A stretch of DNA of 63,437 nucleotides, from contig JAKVCX010000013.1 in NCBI GenBank assembly GCA_022448525.1, positions 1-63,437 on the forward strand. Direction: 5' to 3'. The position numbers and the translations under genes were made by a program. This DNA comes from Tenacibaculum sp. (GTDB lineage: Bacteria > Bacteroidota > Bacteroidia > Flavobacteriales > Flavobacteriaceae). Below the pieces are notes generated by a model. That model was not told the DNA's origin. It saw only the letters and a list, made by a program, of their open reading frames with translations, and did not search any database. Position 1 is the stretch's first letter, and every line of letters starts with the position of its first letter. Of this stretch, positions 1 to 7,062 are shown piece after piece.

Positions 1-1
1 A

Positions 2-412
2 CTAAATGGAATTTTTATTAAGGAATATGAAGCAGATACAATATCACTATATCAACTTTTATTTGGAGTAGTTGTTGTTACTATCTACTTAGGAATTACT
101 GGAAGTTTTACCACTGAGTTCTTTGTATTAGAAAGTTCTGACTGGTTATACTTAATCTTATTGGGGAGTATTTGTACTGCATATGCCTTTATTGCTTCTG
201 TAAAAGTGATGAAATATTTAACTCCTTATACAGTAATGCTTACAATTAATTTAGAACCAATTTACGCTATTGTGTTGGCGCTCATCGTGTTTGGTGATAC
301 AGAACAAATGAATGTGGAGTTTTATTATGGAGCATTTATAGTCTTATTTGTTGTTTTGTTGAATGGGATATTGAAAAATTCTTCAAAAATTAAAAAGAAA
401 TTACAACGATAA
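2..412 (+). CDS. EamA/DMT-family transporter, C-terminal part (cut by window edge)
   Basis: The frame is open from the first bases and ends at 412, so only the last ~136 residues of an inner-membrane permease are present. The visible part is almost entirely hydrophobic, with about four helices, a short polar loop (around FGDTEQMN) and a basic cytoplasmic tail rich in Lys. The segment [16 protein letters not shown] resembles the end of the second EamA repeat, where a proline-containing helix follows a conserved glutamate. EamA proteins export or import small metabolites; the substrate cannot be told from sequence. accA begins 46 bp downstream on the same strand with no terminator between, so co-transcription is possible. 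The family call is fairly sure, the function is not. Confidence 0.7.
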   Translation, partial: LNGIFIKEYEADTISLYQLLFGVVVVTIYLGITGSFTTEFFVLESSDWLYLILLGSICTAYAFIASVKVMKYLTPYTVMLTINLEPIYAIVLALIVFGDTEQMNVEFYYGAFIVLFVVLLNGILKNSSKIKKKLQR

Positions 413-458
413 TTTAGTATGTTTGCTTTACAAACAATTCGGAAATCAAACTTATAAA

Positions 459-1412
459 ATGGAATATTTAGATTTTGAAATGCCAATTAAAGAGCTAGAA
501 GATCAGTTGGCAAAATGTCATGATATCGGAAAAGAAAGTGAGATAGACGTTACTGAAACGTGCAAGAAAATCGAAAAAAAATTAGAGAAGGCTAGAAAAG
601 ATATTTACAAGAACTTAACACCATGGCAGCGTGTGCAATTATCACGTCACCCAAACAGACCATACACATTGGATTATATCAATGCAATTTGTGGTGATAC
701 ATTCATGGAATTACATGGTGATAGAAGTGTTAAGGACGACAAAGCAATGATTGGTGGTCTTGGAAAAATCGGAGATCAGTCTTTCATGTTTATCGGACAA
801 CAGAAAGGTTATAATACCAAAACTCGTCAATATCGTAACTTTGGAATGGCGAATCCCGAAGGATACCGTAAAGCGTTACGTTTAATGAAAATGGCTGAGA
901 AATTTGGAATTCCAGTAGTAACTTTATTAGATACTCCAGGTGCTTATCCAGGTTTAGAAGCTGAAGAAAGAGGTCAAGGTGAGGCGATTGCTCGTAACAT
1001 TTTTGAAATGACTCGTTTAAAAACTCCAATCATTACAATTGTTATTGGTGAAGGAGCTTCAGGTGGAGCTTTAGGAATTGGAGTAGGAGATAGGGTTTAC
1101 ATGATGGAGAATACATGGTATACTGTTATTTCTCCTGAATCTTGTTCTTCTATTTTATGGCGCAGTTGGGAATTTAAAGAGCAAGCAGCTGAGGCTTTAA
1201 AATTAACTGGAGATGACATGAAGAAATTAAAGTTAATCGACGGTATTATTGAAGAACCTGCTGGTGGAGCACATACGAATAGAGAAGGAGCATTTGAAGC
1301 GGTTAAATCTCAAATTTTAAAGGCTTTTGAAGAGTTAAAAGATTTAGATGACTCTTCGTTAGTTTCGAAACGTATGGATAAATATGCAAATATGGGTGTT
1401 TACAAAGAGTAG
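459..1412 (+). CDS. accA: Acetyl-CoA carboxylase carboxyltransferase subunit alpha
   Basis: AccA pairs with AccD to transfer the carboxyl group from carboxybiotin to acetyl-CoA, giving malonyl-CoA for fatty-acid synthesis in the cytosol. The 317-residue length from the ATG at 459 matches the family; an in-frame TTG 36 bp upstream (423) would add 12 atypical residues, so 459 is preferred. Diagnostic stretches are [18 protein letters not shown] near residue 60, [20 protein letters not shown] in the middle and [20 protein letters not shown], the crotonase-fold oxyanion-hole region. It is followed by a strong terminator and is probably the last gene of its transcript. Confidence 0.97.
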   Translation: MEYLDFEMPIKELEDQLAKCHDIGKESEIDVTETCKKIEKKLEKARKDIYKNLTPWQRVQLSRHPNRPYTLDYINAICGDTFMELHGDRSVKDDKAMIGGLGKIGDQSFMFIGQQKGYNTKTRQYRNFGMANPEGYRKALRLMKMAEKFGIPVVTLLDTPGAYPGLEAEERGQGEAIARNIFEMTRLKTPIITIVIGEGASGGALGIGVGDRVYMMENTWYTVISPESCSSILWRSWEFKEQAAEALKLTGDDMKKLKLIDGIIEEPAGGAHTNREGAFEAVKSQILKAFEELKDLDDSSLVSKRMDKYANMGVYKE

Positions 1413-1435
1413 ATGTCAATTTAGATAAATTATAA

Positions 1436-1463
1436 AGCCTGCTCATAAAGCAGGCTTTTTTTT
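1436..1463 (+). terminator. Intrinsic terminator after accA
   Basis: AAGCCTGCT and AGCAGGCTT form a stem of eight to nine base pairs around a short loop (about CATAA), followed by eight T residues. It separates accA from the secreted protein gene at 1468. Confidence 0.9.
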
Positions 1464-1467
1464 AGTT

Positions 1468-2049
1468 ATGAAAAATATGAAGTGGATTTTAGGTTTTTTA
1501 TTATTCTTCGTCATTGTTAATCTTAATGCCCAAGATGCTCGATGTATTTTGTTATTTAAAGATGGTACTTCTATAGATGGATTTGGAGACATCAAAAGAA
1601 ATAAAATAAGGTTTAGAATTGATTTAGAAGAGAAAGCAGATACATGGGATCATACACTTGTAAAAGGTGTTATTATCGCAGAAATTGAATTTGAGTACGT
1701 TTCTCTAAAAACCAAAAGTAAAAAGCCAAAATTATTAAAGGTGATGAGAGACGGAGAAGTTCGTCTTTATGCAAATATTTCATTAAAACCTACTGTAAAA
1801 TACGTTGTTAATGTAGGTACCAACAACCCATTTCCTCGTGTTTATAGTTCAGGTGAAAGAGAAATAGCTTATTATTTAAAAAAAAAAACTGAAAAGAAAG
1901 CGTCGAGATTCTATGCAAATAACAAAAAAATTATTCTCAAATACTTTCAGAATTGTGATGTGATTTCTGATATCCTTGAAAGTAAAGAATATAAGAGATT
2001 ATCACCAGTACAAATCTATGATTTATATGATGTGTATTGCAATGAATAG
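1468..2049 (+). CDS. Secreted protein of unknown function
   Basis: 193 residues starting with a clear Sec signal peptide: MKNMK, a hydrophobic core ILGFLLFFVIVNL, and a likely cleavage after NAQ. The mature part begins DARCILLFKDGTSIDGFGDI, which reads like a short beta-strand repeat, and the C-terminal third is Lys/Tyr-rich and probably helical. I do not recognise a catalytic motif. ATG at 1468 starts only 5 bp after the T-run of the accA terminator, so the promoter must overlap that terminator or depend on read-through. Met4 is an alternative start. The gene converges on the response regulator with 28 bp between stops. Probably periplasmic or surface-exposed. Confidence 0.75.
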   Translation: MKNMKWILGFLLFFVIVNLNAQDARCILLFKDGTSIDGFGDIKRNKIRFRIDLEEKADTWDHTLVKGVIIAEIEFEYVSLKTKSKKPKLLKVMRDGEVRLYANISLKPTVKYVVNVGTNNPFPRVYSSGEREIAYYLKKKTEKKASRFYANNKKIILKYFQNCDVISDILESKEYKRLSPVQIYDLYDVYCNE

Positions 2050-2077
2050 TACAAACTTACTTACAATGGGAGTTTTA

Positions 2078-2761
2078 TTAAATAAACCCTTTGTCTTTTG
2101 CAGTTAGTATAAGTTCTCGATCATCAGTTGAATTAAGTGCAAATATTTTTCTTAATTGACGCTTACGTTTTTCAATGGCTGGCATCGATAAGTGTACAAT
2201 TTGTGGTAAGTCTTTTGTTTTCGTACCTACAGATATTTCATAAAGAATTTTTCGATCAATATCATCAAGAAGTAAGTCACTCGAAACTTGATTTCTTAGA
2301 AGCTTCATTACCGTTTTGCTATAATATGGTGGATCTTCTAATACTTCTTCAATGGCTTGTACCAATTCATTTGGAGTTAAGTCATTCTTAACTAAAAAGC
2401 CTTCAGGATTTAAGTTTTTTAGAATACTATGAACTCTGTAATTATCATTGAATGTAGTTGAAACAATGATTTTAGTTTCAGGCAAAAGATCATTAATTCT
2501 CAATCCTAAATCTTCTCCCGATAATAAAGTCCCATCTTTTGAAGGTGGTAATCTCATATCTAGAAAAACAATTTCTAAGTGATCATTATTATTGGCGTAA
2601 TCGTTTAGAATTTCACAGGCAGAATCACAATCTGTAGCGGTTAAAATATTAAAAGAAATAGCTTCATTTCTATTCTCAATAAATTTAAAAGCGCTTTTGT
2701 AAGCTTCTGCAATTAGAGGATGATCATCAATAAGTAAAGCATTGTACTTTTTATGCTGCAT
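2078..2761 (-). CDS. Response regulator with C-terminal helix-turn-helix domain
   Basis: 227 residues. An N-terminal receiver domain shows the acidic pair Asp12-Asp13 (LLIDDHP), the phospho-acceptor Asp68 (IVFLDMRLPP) and a Lys near residue 120 (GFLVKND). A linker leads to a C-terminal domain (residues ~160-225) with a LuxR/NarL-like layout, including TKDLPQIVHLSMPAIEKRKR, where the recognition helix would lie. The first codons overlap the end of the sensor kinase gene by 11 bp, so the two are translationally coupled and form a cognate pair. It should bind DNA after phosphorylation; plausible targets are the small genes just upstream (5.3-6.1 kb), but this is inference from position only. Confidence 0.9.
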   Translation of the reverse strand: MQHKKYNALLIDDHPLIAEAYKSAFKFIENRNEAISFNILTATDCDSACEILNDYANNNDHLEIVFLDMRLPPSKDGTLLSGEDLGLRINDLLPETKIIVSTTFNDNYRVHSILKNLNPEGFLVKNDLTPNELVQAIEEVLEDPPYYSKTVMKLLRNQVSSDLLLDDIDRKILYEISVGTKTKDLPQIVHLSMPAIEKRKRQLRKIFALNSTDDRELILTAKDKGFI

Positions 2762-4766
2762 TTTTAGGGCTATAAGGGATTATAATCGTTAATGTAGTGC
2801 CATGGTCAATTTTTGATAAAAAGTCCACAGAACCGCTTAATTTGTCAACTCTCGTTTTAATATTCTTTATTCCTATTCCTTTTTTGCCTTTTTTCGTATC
2901 AAAACCAACACCATCATCACTTATGGTAATGAACAATTTTTGATTTTTTAAACCAAAATCCAAAGTTACACTTTTTGCTTTAGCATGCTTGATGATGTTC
3001 TGTAACGATTCTTGAATAATTCGATACACGTTTGCTTTTGTAACTTCATCAATACTTTTCCATGATATGTTTGTATCGTGAGAAAAATTGTGTTTAAAAT
3101 TACCAATAACGCTTTTATCTTTCAATAATTGTTCAATAATTGTGGTAAAATTAACAGTTGCATCATCAAAATTCTCGCTTAATCGATGAGATACTTCACG
3201 AATTTCTTTTTCAATGTTTTGAAGTTCATCTAAGAAAGTTTGATGTTGTTCTTGCGTATCTGGTTGCATTTGCATTCCCAAAAAACCTAAGCTTACTCTT
3301 GTTCCAAAAAGTTTTCCTAAGATGCCGTCATGTAATTCCGCAGAAATTCTGTTTCGTTCATTTACACGTTCTTCCTCTAGTTTGGCTTGTTGTTTAAGGG
3401 TAAGTACATAAACTTCTTCATTTGCTTTTTGTTGTTCTGCTTCTAATTGAAGTTTTTCGTTTTGTACTTTTTGAACACGTAGGAAGTATAATAATGTTGA
3501 TATAAGTAAAATAGCTAAACTACCAGCAAAGATCCAAATTCGTTGCTGACTTAATTGTTTGTTTTGTTCAATGTGTTCATCAGTTTCAAATTCAATACGC
3601 GTAAATTTATTTTGAGCTCTCCTCTCTTCACTAATCAAACTATCATTAAATTGAATGTAACGGTCTAAATACTTTTTGGATTGTTTGGGTTGTAAATTTG
3701 CGAGTTGTTGAAGAGAGGCTAAGTAATCCCTTCCGTTTTTTAACTCCTTGGCTAAGTCATTCGCTTCTTTAGCGAACTCAATTGCACGAGCTGTATCATT
3801 CTTAAATAAAAAATAATCTGATATGTTTAGTTTTGAAGAAAGAATACCTTCTTTATTTTTTATACTATCTCTAATTCTCAGTGAATTAAAAAATAAATTT
3901 TTTATGTCAATAGTATCGCCCTTGAGTAATTTACAATAAGCTTTATTGTTTAAAACTCTCGCAAAATGAATTCTAGTAATGTTTTGTTTTAAATCAATAT
4001 TATAATAAGACAAGGCCTTGTCATAATTACCTTTTTTTAGATAAATATTCGCAATATTATTTTCAATTCCATAAGGTCGAGCGTTAGTTTTTTTAAAATA
4101 GGAGAGTGCTTTATTGTAATAAACCAAAGCTTTATCATATTCTTTTATATCCTTTTGCAATCTGGCCAAATGATTATAAGAGCTAGCTAATCGTTTGTAA
4201 TCATTTAAGGTTTTATAAAGTTTGATTACCTCGATGTTTAATGATTCGCTACCAGCGTAATCTCTATAAATACCTCTAATTCGAGCCATACCAAATAAGG
4301 TTTGAGCAGCTTCATTTAGATTATTAGTTTTTAGGAAATAATTGTATGATTTGTTAAAATGATAATAAGCTTTATCATTTAATTCTTTATTTACGTAATA
4401 AGTAGCAAAATTCCAATGAGAATCAGCAATTGCATAGTTGTCCTTCAGATTGTTCGCTAATTCTAAGGATTTATTATTTACTTTAAAAAAATTAACGCTG
4501 TCTTTTATGTTATATAGTTCATATGCAATTGTACTTAGTTTTAAAGGAACTTCAAGATTATTGTTTATAACATGGTTAGCACTCTTTAGTAAGATATAAC
4601 GTCTTTTGTCTAATGTAAATTTTTTATTTCTCGATTGAGATATCCATGAATCTATGGTATCAATTGTTATTTGATTTTGGCTTCTAGAATAATGTGTTGC
4701 GAAGAGTAATAATACGAACTTTATGGATAATAAATGTCTGATAGTAATTTGTTTTGTAGAAGACAA
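2751..4766 (-). CDS. Sensor histidine kinase with periplasmic TPR repeats (HisKA_3 type)
   Basis: 671 residues. An N-terminal signal or anchor (LLSIKFVLLLFATH) is followed by ~330 residues of TPR-like helical repeats (e.g. AKAYYHF, DKALVYYNKALSYFKK), one membrane helix near residue 410 (IWIFAGSLAILLISTLLYFL), a coiled coil, a dimerisation/phospho-acceptor helix with His479 in ISAELHDGILGKLFG, and a GHKL ATPase ending in SDDGVGFD and KGIGIKNI. This is the NarX/DesK-like architecture common in Bacteroidota, where the extracytoplasmic TPR domain probably senses a peptide or protein. No ATG or GTG fits the signal peptide; the start is TTG at 4766, sitting 5 bp after the T-run of the upstream gene's terminator. 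The gene overlaps the response regulator by 11 bp. Confidence 0.9.
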   Translation of the reverse strand: MSSTKQITIRHLLSIKFVLLLFATHYSRSQNQITIDTIDSWISQSRNKKFTLDKRRYILLKSANHVINNNLEVPLKLSTIAYELYNIKDSVNFFKVNNKSLELANNLKDNYAIADSHWNFATYYVNKELNDKAYYHFNKSYNYFLKTNNLNEAAQTLFGMARIRGIYRDYAGSESLNIEVIKLYKTLNDYKRLASSYNHLARLQKDIKEYDKALVYYNKALSYFKKTNARPYGIENNIANIYLKKGNYDKALSYYNIDLKQNITRIHFARVLNNKAYCKLLKGDTIDIKNLFFNSLRIRDSIKNKEGILSSKLNISDYFLFKNDTARAIEFAKEANDLAKELKNGRDYLASLQQLANLQPKQSKKYLDRYIQFNDSLISEERRAQNKFTRIEFETDEHIEQNKQLSQQRIWIFAGSLAILLISTLLYFLRVQKVQNEKLQLEAEQQKANEEVYVLTLKQQAKLEEERVNERNRISAELHDGILGKLFGTRVSLGFLGMQMQPDTQEQHQTFLDELQNIEKEIREVSHRLSENFDDATVNFTTIIEQLLKDKSVIGNFKHNFSHDTNISWKSIDEVTKANVYRIIQESLQNIIKHAKAKSVTLDFGLKNQKLFITISDDGVGFDTKKGKKGIGIKNIKTRVDKLSGSVDFLSKIDHGTTLTIIIPYSPKNAA

Positions 4767-4770
4767 ATCT

Positions 4771-4803
4771 AAAAAAAAAAACCTCTAACAGATCGTTAGA
4801 GGT
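4771..4803 (-). terminator. Intrinsic terminator between small lipoprotein and sensor kinase genes
   Basis: Read on the minus strand, AACCTCTAAC and GTTAGAGGTT form a 10-bp stem with a 5-nt loop, running into ten T residues. It ends the 4824-5015 transcript a few bases before the kinase start, so it may act as an attenuator setting how much kinase is made by read-through. Confidence 0.85.
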
Positions 4804-4823
4804 TATATTTGATAGGCAGGTGA

Positions 4824-5015
4824 TTATCCTTTTCCACCTTTTCCTCCATTTGCTTCACCACCGTCTTCACCTCCGGTATCGAAAGCGTTGATATTATAAG
4901 GGTTAGTGATTTCTGTGTTTTGTGTAGTATCAGTAACTAGATCTTCGGTGTTGTCTGTACAACCGATAGTTAATACTAATACGAACGTTAACAATAACAA
5001 TTTTAAATTTCTCAT
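4824..5015 (-). CDS. Small Gly-rich lipoprotein
   Basis: 63 residues with a lipoprotein signal (LLLLTFVLVLTIGC, lipidated Cys19). The mature peptide is acidic and Thr/Asn-rich at first (DNTEDLVTDTTQNTEIT), then a low-complexity Gly/Glu/Lys tail (GGEDGGEANGGKGGKG). No enzyme motif is possible at this size. It is immediately upstream of the TPR sensor kinase on the same strand, separated by a terminator. A small surface or periplasmic lipoprotein beside a TPR kinase could be a signal or accessory protein of that two-component system; this is inference from neighbourhood. The ATG and lipobox make the start certain. Confidence 0.75.
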   Translation of the reverse strand: MRNLKLLLLTFVLVLTIGCTDNTEDLVTDTTQNTEITNPYNINAFDTGGEDGGEANGGKGGKG

Positions 5016-5049
5016 AACTTTAATTTTTAATATTTGACAATAGTTTTCC

Positions 5050-5290
5050 TAGCCGTGTAAAACAGCTTATTAGTTGATCGAATGCAATTTTCGAGTGTGT
5101 AACGCCAGAAAAATCTGGGCAATAATCATCCAGCCCGAGTAAATCAGGTGGTTTGTAGAATTGAATTGACGTGAAATCAATTCGTGAAGACTTTGAACTA
5201 CCAAGGCCTATTGAGCTAAGGCTTCAGGAAATTCTACATTGTCGTTAAATAGGAAGCGTTTGTTTGCAATTTTTTGGTAACGCTAGCTGA
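5050..5290. ncRNA. Candidate structured RNA (strand uncertain)
   Basis: Several nested complementarities can be read directly: CTAGC (5050) with GCTAG (5282), CCAGA with TCTGG around AAAA (5105-5118), GAATTGA with TCAATTC (about 5160-5183), GTAGAATT with AATTCTAC (about 5155-5237), GGTGGTT with AACTACC (about 5147-5202, one G-U), and AGCGTT with AACGCT (5255-5284). Seven T residues follow on the plus strand. The segment is less A/T-biased than its surroundings. No match to tmRNA, RNase P or SRP signatures was seen. It may be an independent plus-strand RNA or part of a minus-strand leader. Confidence 0.3.
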
Positions 5291-5299
5291 TTTTTTTAA

Positions 5300-5407
5300 T
5301 TAAATTATTTCAGAATTGTATTCTGTACAATTTAGTTTTAGTGATCGCAAGGTTCCATTGAGTAAACGTCCTTTTTCATTTAGAATTAGCAATATTGATT
5401 TTTTCAT
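5300..5407 (-). CDS. Candidate micro-protein 1 (35 aa)
   Basis: ATG at 5407 opens a 35-residue frame beginning MKKSILLILNEKGRLLNG and ending in TEYNSEII. The composition is mixed hydrophobic/basic with one Cys, not clearly a membrane segment. A promoter-like pair, TTG-N19-TATATTG, lies 21-49 bp upstream on the same strand. No Shine-Dalgarno is expected or seen. I recognise no family. The support is the promoter position and the parallel with the two similar frames next to it; chance occurrence is a real alternative. Confidence 0.3.
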   Translation of the reverse strand: MKKSILLILNEKGRLLNGTLRSLKLNCTEYNSEII

Positions 5408-5427
5408 AACTTTTCATTTTCACTATA

Positions 5428-5456
5428 CAATATACGAAATATTAACGATATTTCAA
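5428..5456 (-). promoter_or_regulatory. Bacteroidota-type promoter of micro-ORF 1
   Basis: On the minus strand TTG, a 19-bp spacer and TATATTG, one base short of the consensus TAnnTTTG. It precedes the ATG at 5407 by ~20 bp and shares the box TTTCGTATATT with the promoter of micro-ORF 3. Confidence 0.4.
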
Positions 5457-5490
5457 AACATTTAGTCAACTTTCGTATGTCTTTTTCAAA

Positions 5491-5520
5491 TAAAAAAGGC
5501 ACCTATTTCTAGATGCCTTT
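5491..5520 (-). terminator. Terminator following micro-ORF 2
   Basis: AAAGGCA and TGCCTTT (7 bp) flank a 12-nt loop, with a further run of T on the minus strand. It begins 27 bp after the stop of the 38-aa frame at 5547, supporting that frame as a discrete transcript. Confidence 0.6.
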
Positions 5521-5546
5521 GTACTTATATTAATTGAAATTTGATA

Positions 5547-5663
5547 TTACTCTTTTTCAAAAAAATTTAGATTACAAAAAACATCTTTACTTATTCTTAC
5601 TCCAAAGTGAACGCCTCTAATTGAGCATCCCTTTAAACTTTTAGATAAATAAATTAATTTCAT
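5547..5663 (-). CDS. Candidate micro-protein 2 (38 aa)
   Basis: ATG at 5663 opens a 38-residue frame starting MKLIYLSKSLKGCSIRG and ending NLNFFEKE, with two cysteines and alternating hydrophobic residues. It has the best support of the three micro-ORFs: a promoter with ideal spacing (TTG-N20-TATATTTG) 61-91 bp upstream and a terminator hairpin just after the stop. The function is unknown; a short secreted or membrane-active peptide, or a regulatory leader, are both possible. It could equally be a short untranslated RNA of ~200 nt between that promoter and terminator. Confidence 0.4.
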   Translation of the reverse strand: MKLIYLSKSLKGCSIRGVHFGVRISKDVFCNLNFFEKE

Positions 5664-5723
5664 AATACTTATTGTTTTACATCTTACTTAATAGTAATTA
5701 TTTGTTGTTAAATAATCACAGTA

Positions 5724-5754
5724 CAAATATATATTATTTTTTAGATTTTGCCAA
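5724..5754 (-). promoter_or_regulatory. Bacteroidota-type promoter of micro-ORF 2
   Basis: Minus strand TTG-N20-TATATTTG, which fits the flavobacterial consensus TTG-N17-23-TAnnTTTG exactly. It implies a ~55-nt leader before the ATG at 5663. Confidence 0.55.
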
Positions 5755-5932
5755 AAATTTTAACATTTAAATGTTTGATAATCAAGTTTTTATGTTGTTT
5801 TTAGGTAATAATTTCCCAATCCAGAAAAATTCTAGATTATTGGTTTAGTTGTAAGCTTTGTGGCTTAGTGAATTATGAAGTAAACCTTTCAAACTTCTAT
5901 ATGTTGATTAAATTTTTATTCATTTATTTAAT

Positions 5933-5967
5933 TCATAAAAAAAGGCGTTCAAATTAATTTGAACGCC
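5933..5967 (-). terminator. Terminator following micro-ORF 3
   Basis: GGCGTTCAAATT and AATTTGAACGCC form a perfect 24-bp palindrome (5944-5967), followed by seven T residues on the minus strand. It lies 26 bp past the stop of the 39-aa frame at 5993. Confidence 0.75.
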
Positions 5968-5992
5968 ATATTTATTTATTGATTTTATTCTT

Positions 5993-6112
5993 TTATAATT
6001 TTAATAATATCTCTAATAACGTTCTATTTCTAGAAAAACCTTTTAAAGTTTCTCTAAAATCTACTGGAGTTAATCCTCCGTTTGTTATACTATGGATGTT
6101 TAAATTCATCAT
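5993..6112 (-). CDS. Candidate micro-protein 3 (39 aa)
   Basis: Two adjacent ATG codons (6112 and 6109) open a 39-residue frame with the sequence MMNLNIHSITNGGLTPVDFR in front and an amphipathic tail FSRNRTLLEILLKL. It is preceded by a TATATTTG box 8 bp upstream, which would give an almost leaderless message, and followed by a strong terminator. The region upstream of the box carries repeated GTTAAA/TTAACA elements that could be a regulator site. The GG motif followed by a possible core is reminiscent of peptide precursors, but no processing enzyme is nearby, so that is only a suggestion. Confidence 0.4.
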   Translation of the reverse strand: MMNLNIHSITNGGLTPVDFRETLKGFSRNRTLLEILLKL

Positions 6113-6119
6113 TGTTTCA

Positions 6120-6127
6120 CAAATATA
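6120..6127 (-). promoter_or_regulatory. -7 promoter element of micro-ORF 3
   Basis: TATATTTG on the minus strand matches TAnnTTTG. No TTG is found at the -33 distance; instead the bases 6143-6180 hold GTTAAA-like direct and inverted repeats that may bind an activator. Confidence 0.45.
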
Positions 6128-6185
6128 CGAAATTTATTAATAATGTTAAATACTGTTAAAAAATTAACAATATGTTAATATGTGT

Positions 6186-6229
6186 AAAAAGTATGGTTTT
6201 CCCATACCAAAAGTAAGGGAAAACCATAC
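6186..6229 (-). terminator. Perfect 13-bp inverted repeat, probable minus-strand terminator
   Basis: GTATGGTTTTCCC (6191-6203) and GGGAAAACCATAC (6217-6229) pair perfectly around a 13-nt loop. On the minus strand the stem runs into TTTTT. There is no obvious gene just upstream of it on that strand apart from queE, which already has a terminator, so it may end a short RNA from 6230-6395 or insulate the micro-ORF 3 promoter. Confidence 0.5.
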
Positions 6230-6397
6230 CTATGTCTTCTAGAGTAGAAATATCTTTGTACCAGTTACAAAAAGCCTTGTACATATATAAGGTCGGATAT
6301 AAAAAGTTTTATATCATAGTCGTCGGGGAAAATCTATGAGAAAAAGAAAACAAAAGCGTATCCTATTTACTACAACCAAAGTAAAAATAGATGGAAC

Positions 6398-6422
6398 AAA
6401 AAAACGCCCATAATGGGCGTTT
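6398..6422 (-). terminator. Terminator after queE
   Basis: AAACGCCC and GGGCGTTT form the stem around a short loop, with seven T residues following on the minus strand. It begins 10 bp after the queE stop codon. Confidence 0.85.
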
Positions 6423-6432
6423 CGCTTTTTTA

Positions 6433-7062
6433 TTAAGGTATGTTTAAATACTTATGTGTTTGAAGTGATATTTTCCATTTAGGATTATTCATTACATAAT
6501 CAATAATTAAAGGAATCATTTTATCACGTTTACTCCATTCAGGTTGTAAGTATAACAAACAATTATCATTCACTTTAGCGGCTTGTTCTTCAGCAAATTC
6601 AAAATCATGTTTATTATGGATAATCATTTTTAATTCATCTGCTTCTTCATAAGCTCGTTGAAGAGGTAATTTTGTTTTCTTTGGAGATAAACAAAACCAA
6701 TCCCAAACTCCAGAAAATTTATAGGCTCCAGAAGTTTCAATGTGAGTTTTAATACTTTGCTCTTGTAATTGTTTGGTAATATAATCTAAACTCCACATTA
6801 AAGGTTCACCACCAGTTACCACAACCGTTTCTGCATATTTTTTAGCATTACTAACAATAAGATCTGTTTCTGTTGGAGGATGTAAGTTAGCATCCCAACT
6901 TTCTTTAACATCACACCAATGACAACCAACATCGCAACCACCAATTCTTATAAAATAAGCTGCTGTTCCTGTATGCGCTCCTTCACCCTGTATAGTGTAG
7001 AATTCTTCCATTAAAGGAAGCAATTTTCCTTGTTTAATTAACTCTTGCTTCTTTGAATCCAT
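6433..7062 (-). CDS. queE: 7-carboxy-7-deazaguanine synthase, radical SAM
   Basis: QueE converts 6-carboxy-tetrahydropterin to 7-carboxy-7-deazaguanine, the ring-contraction step of queuosine synthesis. The 209-residue protein shows the CX3CX2C cluster at Cys43, Cys47 and Cys50 (GGCDVGCHWCDVKESW), the N-terminal substrate motif EEFYTIQGEGAHTG and the SAM-binding TGGEPL at 83-88. Length and motifs are typical of the Bacteroidota form. The first 29 bp overlap the end of the RidA gene, so the two genes are translationally coupled. MEEFYT at residue 18 is a possible shorter start, but the family usually retains the extra N-terminal residues. Confidence 0.93.
   Translation of the reverse strand: MDSKKQELIKQGKLLPLMEEFYTIQGEGAHTGTAAYFIRIGGCDVGCHWCDVKESWDANLHPPTETDLIVSNAKKYAETVVVTGGEPLMWSLDYITKQLQEQSIKTHIETSGAYKFSGVWDWFCLSPKKTKLPLQRAYEEADELKMIIHNKHDFEFAEEQAAKVNDNCLLYLQPEWSKRDKMIPLIIDYVMNNPKWKISLQTHKYLNIP

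Larger units (their letters stand above)
5016..6432. other. 1.4-kb intergenic tract with micro-ORFs, hairpins and promoter motifs
   Basis: No reading frame of ordinary length is present on either strand. The tract holds, from left to right, a hairpin-rich segment (5050-5290), three minus-strand micro-ORFs with their own -7 motifs (starts at 5407, 5663, 6112), two minus-strand terminators (about 5491-5520 and 5933-5967), a perfect 13-bp inverted repeat (6191-6229) and the queE terminator (6398-6422). I see no insertion sequence, tRNA or gene remnant. Confidence 0.7.

Noticed and set aside
423..458. N-terminal extension of accA from the TTG at 423
   Set aside because: The 12 extra residues are not typical of AccA, and the ATG at 459 gives the family's normal start.
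5050..5290. Possible tmRNA, RNase P RNA or SRP RNA
   Set aside because: No CCA end or tag frame, no conserved RNase P core motifs and no SRP apical loop could be seen.
6336..6413. 25-codon Lys/Arg-rich plus-strand frame (MRKRKQKRILF...)
   Set aside because: It runs through the queE terminator hairpin and has no promoter or downstream support.
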